Assembly (NCBI RefSeq): GCF_036237315.1 | Contig: NZ_CP108356.1 | Location: forward strand, 3,344,501-3,408,500 | Source of the DNA: Streptomyces sp. NBC_01351 | Lineage (GTDB): Bacteria; Actinomycetota; Actinomycetes; Streptomycetales; Streptomycetaceae | Length of the DNA: 64,000 nucleotides | Direction: 5' to 3' | Shown: one piece after another, positions 1-7,773 of the stretch | Numbering within the stretch: the first letter of the stretch is position 1 | Layout: every line of letters starts with the position of its first letter | Made by a program: the position numbers and the translations under genes | Notes under the pieces: model-generated | Seen by the model: only the letters and a program-made list of their open reading frames with translations | Databases searched by the model: none | What the model was told of the DNA's origin: nothing

Positions 1-980
1 TCGTCGGTCTGCGCGCCGACCAGGCCCTCCGAGTTGGTGCGGGTCAGGTCGCCGAGGCGCTTCGAGAGGTGCGGGAGCTCGCCTCGGTCCTTCATCGTGT
101 GCAGCAGGGTCTGCGTGCCGTAGGTGCCCGCCGCGACGACCACGTAGCGGGCGCGCAGCACCTTCACCCGGTCCTTGGCGTGCCTGCGGCGCTGGTCGGT
201 GGGGACGGTGCGGACGCGGTAGCCGCCGCCGGGGTGGTCGGAGAGCGCGGTGACCGTGGTCATCGGGTGGATGACGGCGCCGGCGCGCTCGGCGAGGTGC
301 AGGTAGTTCTCGTTCAGGGTGTTCTTCGCGCCGTGCCGGCAGCCGGTCATGCACTCGCCGCATTCGGTGCAGGCCTTGCGGGCGGGGCCGGCGCCGCCGA
401 AGTAGGGGTCGGCGACCTCGTCCCCGGGGCGGACCTTCGGCTGCCCCGCGCCCCTTTCACCATCCTCCCCGTCTCCGAAGAAGACGCCGACCGGGGCCAT
501 GTGGAAGGAGTCGGCGACGCCCATCTTCTCGGCGGCCGCCTTGAGGTGGACGTCGGAGGGGGTCATCGTCGGGTTGAGCCGCACGCCCAGCATCCGCTTG
601 GCCTGGTCGTAATAGGGACTGAGTTCCTCGTGCCAGTCGGTGATGGAGGCCCACTGGCGGTCCTCGAAGAAGGCCGTGGGCGGCACGTAGAGCGTGTTGG
701 CGTAGTTGAGCGAGCCGCCGCCCACGCCGGCGCCCGCGAGCACCATCACGTTGCCGAGCAGGTGGATGCGCTGGATCCCGTACAGGCCGAGGGCCGGGGC
801 CCACAGGTAGTTGCGCAGGTCCCAGCTGTTCTTCGGCAGGCTCTCGCGGGTGAAGCGGCGTCCTGCCTCCAGGACGCCGACGCGGTACCCCTTCTCGGTG
901 AGGCGCAGTGCCGAGACCGACCCCCCGAAGCCCGATCCGATGACGATGACGTCGTAGTCGTACGACTCAGACTCAGACAC
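1..980 (-). CDS. GMC-family FAD-dependent oxidoreductase (3' part missing)
   Basis: The gene runs off the left edge, so only about 326 N-terminal codons are visible. It starts with GTG. An FAD-binding Rossmann motif GSGFGGSVSALRL lies near residues 15-27. The GMC-type motif GAGVGGGSLNYANTLY is near 83-98. A cysteine-rich loop, CTECGECMTGCRHGAKNTL, is near 204-222 and is typical of the actinobacterial cholesterol-oxidase-like branch. These proteins oxidise alcohols using FAD; the substrate cannot be told from sequence. It begins 12 bp after the semialdehyde dehydrogenase gene, so the two are almost certainly cotranscribed. A role in the same alcohol-to-aldehyde-to-acid route is inference. Confidence 0.85.
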   Translation of the reverse strand, partial: MSESESYDYDVIVIGSGFGGSVSALRLTEKGYRVGVLEAGRRFTRESLPKNSWDLRNYLWAPALGLYGIQRIHLLGNVMVLAGAGVGGGSLNYANTLYVPPTAFFEDRQWASITDWHEELSPYYDQAKRMLGVRLNPTMTPSDVHLKAAAEKMGVADSFHMAPVGVFFGDGEDGERGAGQPKVRPGDEVADPYFGGAGPARKACTECGECMTGCRHGAKNTLNENYLHLAERAGAVIHPMTTVTALSDHPGGGYRVRTVPTDQRRRHAKDRVKVLRARYVVVAAGTYGTQTLLHTMKDRGELPHLSKRLGDLTRTNSEGLVGAQTD

Positions 981-992
981 GGTGCTGCCCCT

Positions 993-2624
993 TTAGCGGA
1001 GTCGGAGGGCCTTCATGACCTTGAGGCTGCGGGTCATGAACGCCGCGTACTTCTCGTCGTCCATGCCCAGCGAGGGCGCCATCGGCAGCAGTCGCTGGTG
1101 GGCGACGGTCTGGGCCTCGGTGTACTTGAGGATGCCCTCGGAGCCGTGGCGGCGGCCGAGGCCGGAGTCCTTCATTCCGCCCATGGGCGCCTGCGCGCTG
1201 CCGTAGGCGGGGGCGTAGCCCTCGTTGATGTTGACGGTGCCGGTGCGCAGGCGGGCGGCGACGGCGTGGCCGCGGCGGGAGTCCTTGGTCCAGACGCTGG
1301 AGTTGAGGCCGTAGGCGGTGGCGTTGGCCTCCGCGATGGCCGCGTCCTCGTCGGTGAAGCGGTAGATCGAGACGACCGGGCCGAAGGTCTCCTCGCCGCA
1401 GACCGCCATGGGCGCCTCGACGCCGTCGAGGATGGTGGGCTCGTAGAAGAGCGGGCCGATGTCGGGGCGGGCGGTGCCGCCGGCGACGAGGGTGGCGCCC
1501 TTGGCGACGGCCTCGTCCACGTGCCGCTGTACGGTCTCCAGCTGGCGCTCGCCGACCAGGGAGCCCATGTCGGCGCCGTACGCGAGGGAGGCGCCCAGCC
1601 GCATGGCCTTCGTACGGGCGGCGAACCGTTCGACGAAGGCGTCGGCGATCGAGGCGTGGACGTAGAGCCGCTCGATGGAGATGCACAGCTGGCCGGCGGA
1701 GGAGAAGCAGGCGCGGACGGCGCCCGCGGCGGCCTTCTCGATGTCGGCGTCGTGCAGGACAAGCATGGCGTTCTTGCCGCCGAGTTCGAGGGAGACCCCG
1801 ACGAGGCGGTCGGCCGCGCCCCGGGCGACCTCGCGGCCGGTACGGGTGGAGCCCGTGAAGGAGACGTAGTCGGCGTGCCTGACCACCTCGGGGCCGACGA
1901 CGGGCCCCTCGCCGAGGACGATCTGGAAGACCTCGGGCGGCAGCCCGGCCTCGATCAGCAGGTCACGGGCCCACAGGGCGGTCAGCGCGGTCTCGGTGTC
2001 GGGCTTCATGACGAGCGCGTTGCCGGAGACGAAGGCGGGCAGCGCGTCGCCGACCGACAGTTCGAGGGGGTAGTTCCAGGGGGCGATCTGACCGACGACC
2101 CCGCGCGGCTGGCGCAGCTCGGTGACCTTGGTGAGGGTGGGCATGGCGCCCGTGTGGCCCTTGGGGCGCAGGTACGAGGGGGCCTTGCGGCCGTAGTGGC
2201 GGGCGGCGACGGCGACCGCCTGGACCTCCTCGTGGGCGTGCAGACGGGCCTTGCCTGTCTCCAGCTGGATGAGGTCCAGGACCTCGGCCTGCCGGGCGAG
2301 GACCAGGTCGTGGAAGCGCAGCAGCACCGCGGCCCGCTTGCGCACGGGGACCGCGGCCCAGGCGGGCTGGGCGGCACGCGCCCGCTCGAAGGCCGTGGCC
2401 ACGTCCTCGGGGGTGGCCTCGGGGAGCTCCGCCAGCCGGTCCCCGGTGAAGGGGGTGTGATTGGCGGTGCGGCCGGAGCCGATCACTCCGCGGGTCAGCC
2501 GGGCGACCAGGTCGGGGGTGACCACGTCGGCGGCGGTCCGGGCGCCGGCCGGGGCGGGGGCTACCGGGTTGGTGGGCTGCGGGGCGGTGCGGAGGGGGGC
2601 GGCGGGGGCCTGCGAGTCCGTCAT
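993..2624 (-). CDS. gabD2: Succinate-semialdehyde dehydrogenase (ALDH superfamily, GabD2-like)
   Basis: Oxidises succinate semialdehyde to succinate with NAD(P)+, feeding GABA or 4-hydroxybutyrate carbon into the TCA cycle; cytoplasmic. The 543-residue protein has the full ALDH fold: cofactor-binding SFTGSTRTGREVA, the catalytic glutamate region ELGGKNAMLVL, the nucleophile in GQLCISIERLY, and the late EETFGPVVSIYRF motif. A low-complexity N-terminal extension of about 35 residues precedes the fold. The ATG start follows a region with clear operator-like repeats. The family assignment is secure; the exact substrate is inferred from similarity to actinobacterial GabD2. Confidence 0.88.
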   Translation of the reverse strand: MTDSQAPAAPLRTAPQPTNPVAPAPAGARTAADVVTPDLVARLTRGVIGSGRTANHTPFTGDRLAELPEATPEDVATAFERARAAQPAWAAVPVRKRAAVLLRFHDLVLARQAEVLDLIQLETGKARLHAHEEVQAVAVAARHYGRKAPSYLRPKGHTGAMPTLTKVTELRQPRGVVGQIAPWNYPLELSVGDALPAFVSGNALVMKPDTETALTALWARDLLIEAGLPPEVFQIVLGEGPVVGPEVVRHADYVSFTGSTRTGREVARGAADRLVGVSLELGGKNAMLVLHDADIEKAAAGAVRACFSSAGQLCISIERLYVHASIADAFVERFAARTKAMRLGASLAYGADMGSLVGERQLETVQRHVDEAVAKGATLVAGGTARPDIGPLFYEPTILDGVEAPMAVCGEETFGPVVSIYRFTDEDAAIAEANATAYGLNSSVWTKDSRRGHAVAARLRTGTVNINEGYAPAYGSAQAPMGGMKDSGLGRRHGSEGILKYTEAQTVAHQRLLPMAPSLGMDDEKYAAFMTRSLKVMKALRLR

Positions 2625-2686
2625 GGCGGTGAGCGTATTGCGCCTGCGGGCCTTTGGGTACCCGTGGGTAACCGGATTTTGCCATT

Positions 2687-2759
2687 TCCGCCAGTGATTG
2701 CTGGCGGATTCGGCGCGGGATGACGGAATCGGCCTGGAAGCGGGATGACGGAATCAGCC
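2687..2759 (-). promoter_or_regulatory. Palindrome plus paired direct repeats upstream of the semialdehyde dehydrogenase gene
   Basis: An 8-bp perfect inverted repeat (TCCGCCAG, 6-nt gap, CTGGCGGA; 2687-2708) is followed by two 20-bp direct repeats of GCGGGATGACGGAATCRGCC at 2715-2734 and 2740-2759, a 25-bp period. They sit in the 143-bp gap ahead of the dehydrogenase gene. They look like operator sites for a local regulator; no such regulator is recognisable next to them. Confidence 0.45.
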
Positions 2760-2767
2760 GGAAAGGA

Positions 2768-4402
2768 TCAGGACGCCCCGCCGGGCGGCGCCCAGCCGCT
2801 GAGCACGATGTCGAACTGCTGCCGGGTCGTGCTCCAGTCCGCGACGGGACTCGACATGAAGATCGCGTACTCGGTGTTGTCCGGCGCGATGTACATCTGC
2901 TCGATCGCCCGGCGCGGGCCGGGGTGGTTCGCCTTCTCCGTCCAGGTGAAGTCCCAGAGCGCGCCGCGGGTCGTGCCACGGAAGGTGTTCTGGTACAGCC
3001 ACTGCTTCTCGTAGTCCGTCCGCTTCCGCACCTGCTTCTCCAGGTCGAGCAGGTGCGCGTACGGGTCCTGGTAGTCCGGGGTGGGGTCGGCGGCGATCCG
3101 GATCAAGTGCTTCCCGTTGTCCGGGGTGTAGTCGATCTGGTCGCCGTTCTCCTGGCGCGTCCAGCCTTCCGGGACGAACAGGGTGAAGCCGGTGCGGTCG
3201 GTGACCTTGGTCCAGCCGGGCGGGACATCGACGCTCCGCTGCGACTTCGAGTCCTCGGGCGACTTCTGCCCGTCGGGGGCGCTCGCGCTCCTGTCCGAGC
3301 CGCCGTCCTTCCGGGAGTCGCCGGTGTACTTGAGCACCCCGAAGACGCCTCCGCCGCCGAGCAGCGCCGCCACCAGGGCGATGGCCGCGGCGCGCCTGAT
3401 CCAGCCGCTCGCCGAGCCGTCGGGAGCGGGGGCGGGGGCCGCCTGTTCCGCCATCGCGGCCGTCTGCGCCGCCTCCGCGGGTGCGGCCGGCTCTTCGGCC
3501 CGGTCCTGGGCCGGGGCGAGCTCCTCCGCGGTCACCGCGCGCGTGGGTACGTACGCCTGCGCCGCCTTCGGCTCCCGGCCCTCCATCGCCTCCAGCAGCA
3601 TCCGCTCGGCCTGCACGGCCGAGGGCCGGTCCGCCGGATCCTTCCGCAGCAGGGCCGTGATGACCGGTCCGAGGGCCCCGGCCTGGCGCAGCGCGGGCGG
3701 CTCGTCGTTGACCACGGCCTGGAGGCTGGAGATGGGCGACGTACGGCGGAACGGCGAACGTGCCTCGACCGCCGTGTAGAGGGTGGCGCCGAGCGACCAC
3801 AGGTCGGAGGCCGTGCCGGGGGTCCCGCCGGTGACCCGCTCGGGGGCCAGGTAGTCGATGGAGCCGACGATCTCGCCGGTGCGCGTGATGGAGGAGTCGC
3901 CCTCGATCGCGGCGATCCCGAAGTCCGTGAGCAGCACCCGGCCGTCCTTGGCCAGCAGCACGTTGCCCGGCTTCACGTCCCGGTGCAGTACGCCGACCGC
4001 GTGCGCGGCGCGCAGCGCGCCCAGCACGTGCAGGCCGATCCGGGCCGCCTCGCGGGGCTCGATCCGGCCGGCCGCCTTGGCCGCGTCAGCGAGGGAGGGG
4101 CCGTCGATGTACTCCATGACGATCCACGGCCGGTCGTCGTGCTCCAGTACGTCGTGGACGGTGACGACCGCCGGATGCTGGATCCGGGCCGCAGCCCGGG
4201 CCTCCTTCTGCGTCCGGGCGTGCATGACGTCCCGGTCGGCCTGGGCGACGTACAGACCCGCTGTCAGTTCCTTGACGGCGACGGTCCTGTGGAGCAGCTC
4301 GTCATGCGCGCGCCACACCTTGCCCATGCCGCCCCGGCCGATCGGCTCGACGAGCCGGTACCGGCCCGCCAGCACGGCGCCCCCACCTGTCTGCTGTTCC
4401 AC
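2768..4402 (-). CDS. Membrane-anchored Ser/Thr protein kinase with extracytoplasmic domain
   Basis: Active-type Hanks kinase of 544 residues. The kinase domain covers about residues 10-275, with P-loop GRGGMGKVW, lysine in VAVKEL, catalytic loop HRDVKPGNVLL, DFGIA, and APER. A linker rich in Ala, Pro and Glu leads to one transmembrane helix at about 331-357. A ~160-residue C-terminal domain follows outside the cell, beginning PPGWTKVTDRTGFTLFVPEG. The same extracellular module ends the next two kinase-like genes, so they are paralogues with related sensor domains. It starts GTG. The ligand and substrates are unknown. It lacks PASTA repeats and so is not a PknB orthologue. Confidence 0.9.
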   Translation of the reverse strand: MEQQTGGGAVLAGRYRLVEPIGRGGMGKVWRAHDELLHRTVAVKELTAGLYVAQADRDVMHARTQKEARAAARIQHPAVVTVHDVLEHDDRPWIVMEYIDGPSLADAAKAAGRIEPREAARIGLHVLGALRAAHAVGVLHRDVKPGNVLLAKDGRVLLTDFGIAAIEGDSSITRTGEIVGSIDYLAPERVTGGTPGTASDLWSLGATLYTAVEARSPFRRTSPISSLQAVVNDEPPALRQAGALGPVITALLRKDPADRPSAVQAERMLLEAMEGREPKAAQAYVPTRAVTAEELAPAQDRAEEPAAPAEAAQTAAMAEQAAPAPAPDGSASGWIRRAAAIALVAALLGGGGVFGVLKYTGDSRKDGGSDRSASAPDGQKSPEDSKSQRSVDVPPGWTKVTDRTGFTLFVPEGWTRQENGDQIDYTPDNGKHLIRIAADPTPDYQDPYAHLLDLEKQVRKRTDYEKQWLYQNTFRGTTRGALWDFTWTEKANHPGPRRAIEQMYIAPDNTEYAIFMSSPVADWSTTRQQFDIVLSGWAPPGGAS

Positions 4403-4503
4403 GAAACCCCGCCGCTCTCCACACTTCAGGCCGCCAGATTACGGAGCCCACGGGCGCTGCCGGAACCGCGCGGGGCCCGAATGGCAGCACTGTGACGCAA
4501 TCG

Positions 4504-4528
4504 CCGTACTGATCCATCGTCAGCACGG
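4504..4528 (-). terminator. Hairpin just past the pseudokinase stop
   Basis: CCGTACTGA and TCAGCACGG pair imperfectly (one mismatch) around a 7-nt loop, three bases after the stop codon of the leftward pseudokinase gene. There is no T-run, so this may be a weak terminator or an mRNA 3' end. Confidence 0.35.
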
Positions 4529-4530
4529 TC

Positions 4531-7500
4531 TCACCCACCGGACTTGTAACTCGCCGTGGCCTTCTCGAAGACCTCGGTGACCTTGCCCTGTTCGTCCTCC
4601 GGTCCCGTGACCATGACGACGTGGTAGCTGCCCGCGAGGGCGACGACGAAGTTGCGGGCGAAGACGTTCCGGCCCGTGCCGTCGATCCACGTGTAGCGGC
4701 CGGTGGCACGGAGCTGCTGGCCGACCTTGGTGGTCTTCACGTCGCCGACGGAGGACCAGGTGGAGGTGCGGTACGGGGTCAGCTCCTGCTCCTTGTCCTT
4801 CTGGTACGCCGCCGGGTCGGGATTGCCCTCGACCTTGTCCCGGCCGGGGACGACGGTCAGCACGAACTGCCCGCTGACGTACCGCACCTGGCCGGCCTCG
4901 TTCACGCTCCGGCGCTCCCAGCCCTCGGGGACGGCGATCTCGAAGTGCTCGGGGTCCTGCTGGACGGTGTAGCCGGGCGGGGCCGTCGCCTGCGGGGCGG
5001 GCGTGGTCGCGGTCGTCTGGGGCGCGGGCTTGGACTCGGGGGTCCCGGTGGGCACCTGGGAGGGACCCTGGCTCTTGCTCTCCTTCGGGGATGTCGGCGC
5101 GGTGCCGGGCTGCCCCTGCGAACCGGTTTCGTCCGCCCGGGGCATGAACAGCACCGCGTAGGCCACGGCCCCGGCGAGCAGCACGAGGATGCCGAGGAGC
5201 AGGGTCCGGCCGAGGGAGCGGGGCGTGCGGGCCTTGCGGGGGGCGGCGGGGTTGCGGTGCCGACCGTGCAGTTCGCCGCGGCGCCGTACGACGGGCAGGC
5301 GCGCCGGATCCGGCTCCGCCATCGGGAGCATGGCGAATCCGGCGTCCGGCTCGGGAGCGGACCGTACGAGCGAGCGCAGCCAGCCGCGCAGCTCCTCGAA
5401 GTCGGGGCGCTCGGTGGGGTCCTGGCGCAGCAGGGACTCCACGATCGGACGCAGCGCGCCGCACTCCTCCGCGAAGGCGGGGGGCTCGGCGCAGACCAGC
5501 TCGACGAGCTCGGCCGCGCTGTCCTCCGGGTACGGGGCGTGCCCCTGCACGGCGCGGAACAGCAGCGCGCCGAGTGCCCAGAGGTCGGTGGCGGGCCCGA
5601 CGGGAGCCGCCAGCTGCCAGGGGCCGGACACGCTGCGGGCCTGCTCGGGAGCCCACCGCTCGGTGACGGCCCCGACGACGGCCATCCGCGTCTGCCGCGC
5701 CCGTTCGGCGTCCAACCCGCTCCGGGGCCCACCCCAGGCACCACCGCCGTACGACTGCGACAGCGGCTGGTTCTGCGACTGCGGCTGGTTCTGCCCCAGC
5801 GGTTCGGCCTGCGGCCGGCCGTACCCGTACCCACCCGCACCGGCCTGCGCCCCGGACACCCCGCTGCCACTGCCACTGCCGTCGCTGCCACGGGACCGCG
5901 CCCCGCCGTACCCAGCACCGCCCGCACCGGACGCCTGCGCCACGGGTGCCCCACTGCCACTGCCACTGCCGCCCCCGGCCCGCGCCCCGCCGTACCCGGC
6001 ACCGCCCGGACCGGACGCCTGCGGCGCGCCGGGGTACACCCGGCCGCCCTCCCCCTCGGCGGGTCCGTTCCCCTGCGGCTGCACCGAGCCGGGGACTTCG
6101 GCCTGCCGGTACCCCTGCGGCAGGGCAAGCCGCGCGGGCAACCCGCCCCGAGCCGGATCGGCCTGCTGCCACCCGGACTGCTCCGCCGACGCCCCGCCAA
6201 GCTGCGCGGGCAGCCCGGACCCCGCCGGATCGACCTGTGCCGGATCGGCCTGCGCCCACCCAGCCTGCTCCAGCTGCGGCCCCGGCCGCGCCGGATCGGC
6301 CTGCGCCCACTCGGAATGCTCCGCCTGCGGCCAAGCCTGCGCGCCCTGCCCGGCCCCGGACTGCGGCCCCGGCCGCGCCGGGTCGGACTGCGCCCACTCG
6401 GACTGCCGCGCCTGCGGGCCCGGCTGCGCGGGCAGCCCCGAGCGTGCCGGGTCGGCCGCCGGTGCCGGGGCGGGTTGTGGTTCGGGCTGCGGTGTTCCGG
6501 CCGGGGGGAGGGCCTGGCGGCGGGGCGTGGCGCCGTGCCAGGGCGCGGCGGTCTGCGGGCCGCCGTACGGGTACGAGTACCCCTGCGGGAGGTTCGACCC
6601 CTCGGGCCTCGGCTCCGGCTGCGACGCGTTACCGGAGCCCTCGGCCTCCACCTGCGCCCTGCGCTGCTCGGTGACCCGGGCGGCGGCCGCCCGCGATCCG
6701 GCCCGGTACGCGGCGATGGCCCCGGCCCGCGCCGCGGCCTCGAGGTCGGGCCGCTCTTCCGAACGCCCCGGGGTGATGTGATCGGAGTACCGCGGCCCGG
6801 TGTCGTACCCGGGAGCCACCAGAGGTGCGTACCGCGCCTGCGCAGCGGAGGCCTCTGCACCGGGGCTCACCCCGGGCCCAACTCCGTACCCCTGACCCAC
6901 CGCACCGCCGCCGGAGGTACCGCCAGGGGCGCTGCCCCACGCGTCACCACGCTGCTCCACGGCACCCGCACCACCGCCCGGGGCAACCGGCCCGGGTCCC
7001 AGGCCCGCCACGCCGGAGCCACCGGGCCCTGGTTCACCGCCGAAGGCCCCGGCCGGGGACGCCTCGCCCCACGCACCCCCGCCGGAGACACCCGCACCCG
7101 GTTCACCGCCGGCGGCCCCGGCATCGGCCGGTACGGGGTCGTACCCGCACAGCGCCTCCTCCGCCGCGCCCGCGGCCAGGCCCGTCAGGACCACGCGGCC
7201 GTCGTCGCACACCAGGACCGTCCGGACGGTGATGTTCCGGTGCGTCCACCCGTGCGCGTGCAGCACCCGCAGCGCGGTCAGTACGTCCGACGCCACCTCC
7301 GCCGCCCGGTACGGGCTCAGCGGTTCATCGGCGATCAGCGCGGCCAGCGGCCTGGCCGGGACCAGTTCGCTCACTATCCACAGCGACCCGTCCTCCGCGA
7401 ACACGTCGAAGACCTGGTCCAGCCGGGGATGGTCCGGAATCGCGGCGGCCGCCTGCGCCGCCGCGATCGCGCGCCGCACCGCCGGCAGGTCCCCCGCCGG

Positions 7501-7695
7501 GACGCTCTCCGGCGCGGGCCCGTCCATCAGCTCGGCGTCCACGACCTCCGGCAACGGCACCTGCCGTACGAGGACTTCCTGCCCGCTGCGCGTGTCAAAG
7601 GCGCGGGTCTCGACGAGTTCGTACTCGGCGTAGTCCGGCGGCGGCAGCGGCAGGCGGTACCGGTGGGCCAGGATCCGGCCCGCGTACTCCTCCAC
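4531..7695 (-). CDS. Transmembrane Ser/Thr pseudokinase with ~475-residue low-complexity insert
   Basis: 1054 residues with kinase architecture but degenerate active site. The N-lobe shows no glycine-rich loop, and the VAVK lysine position reads VLVRQV. The catalytic loop is HRNITVRTVLV (residues 152-162), with Asn for the catalytic Asp, and the DFG position reads TGL (171-173). The C-lobe resumes at WAPEQ (about 681) and continues through DLWALGALLF and the RQDPTERPDF helix. Residues ~191-665 form a Pro/Gln/Gly/Ala/Ser-rich insert where the activation loop should be. A transmembrane helix (~826-849) and a ~150-residue extracellular domain related to those of the neighbouring kinases follow. 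Probably a signalling scaffold or allosteric partner of the flanking kinases (inference). Confidence 0.85.
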   Translation of the reverse strand: MEEYAGRILAHRYRLPLPPPDYAEYELVETRAFDTRSGQEVLVRQVPLPEVVDAELMDGPAPESVPAGDLPAVRRAIAAAQAAAAIPDHPRLDQVFDVFAEDGSLWIVSELVPARPLAALIADEPLSPYRAAEVASDVLTALRVLHAHGWTHRNITVRTVLVCDDGRVVLTGLAAGAAEEALCGYDPVPADAGAAGGEPGAGVSGGGAWGEASPAGAFGGEPGPGGSGVAGLGPGPVAPGGGAGAVEQRGDAWGSAPGGTSGGGAVGQGYGVGPGVSPGAEASAAQARYAPLVAPGYDTGPRYSDHITPGRSEERPDLEAAARAGAIAAYRAGSRAAAARVTEQRRAQVEAEGSGNASQPEPRPEGSNLPQGYSYPYGGPQTAAPWHGATPRRQALPPAGTPQPEPQPAPAPAADPARSGLPAQPGPQARQSEWAQSDPARPGPQSGAGQGAQAWPQAEHSEWAQADPARPGPQLEQAGWAQADPAQVDPAGSGLPAQLGGASAEQSGWQQADPARGGLPARLALPQGYRQAEVPGSVQPQGNGPAEGEGGRVYPGAPQASGPGGAGYGGARAGGGSGSGSGAPVAQASGAGGAGYGGARSRGSDGSGSGSGVSGAQAGAGGYGYGRPQAEPLGQNQPQSQNQPLSQSYGGGAWGGPRSGLDAERARQTRMAVVGAVTERWAPEQARSVSGPWQLAAPVGPATDLWALGALLFRAVQGHAPYPEDSAAELVELVCAEPPAFAEECGALRPIVESLLRQDPTERPDFEELRGWLRSLVRSAPEPDAGFAMLPMAEPDPARLPVVRRRGELHGRHRNPAAPRKARTPRSLGRTLLLGILVLLAGAVAYAVLFMPRADETGSQGQPGTAPTSPKESKSQGPSQVPTGTPESKPAPQTTATTPAPQATAPPGYTVQQDPEHFEIAVPEGWERRSVNEAGQVRYVSGQFVLTVVPGRDKVEGNPDPAAYQKDKEQELTPYRTSTWSSVGDVKTTKVGQQLRATGRYTWIDGTGRNVFARNFVVALAGSYHVVMVTGPEDEQGKVTEVFEKATASYKSGG

Positions 7696-7773
7696 ATCGC
7701 CTCCCCCGAGTGCGCCGGGTCCCCCGTGGCCCCGCTGACACGATACGTCGCCGGGGCCGCCCGCGTCCCGGGG

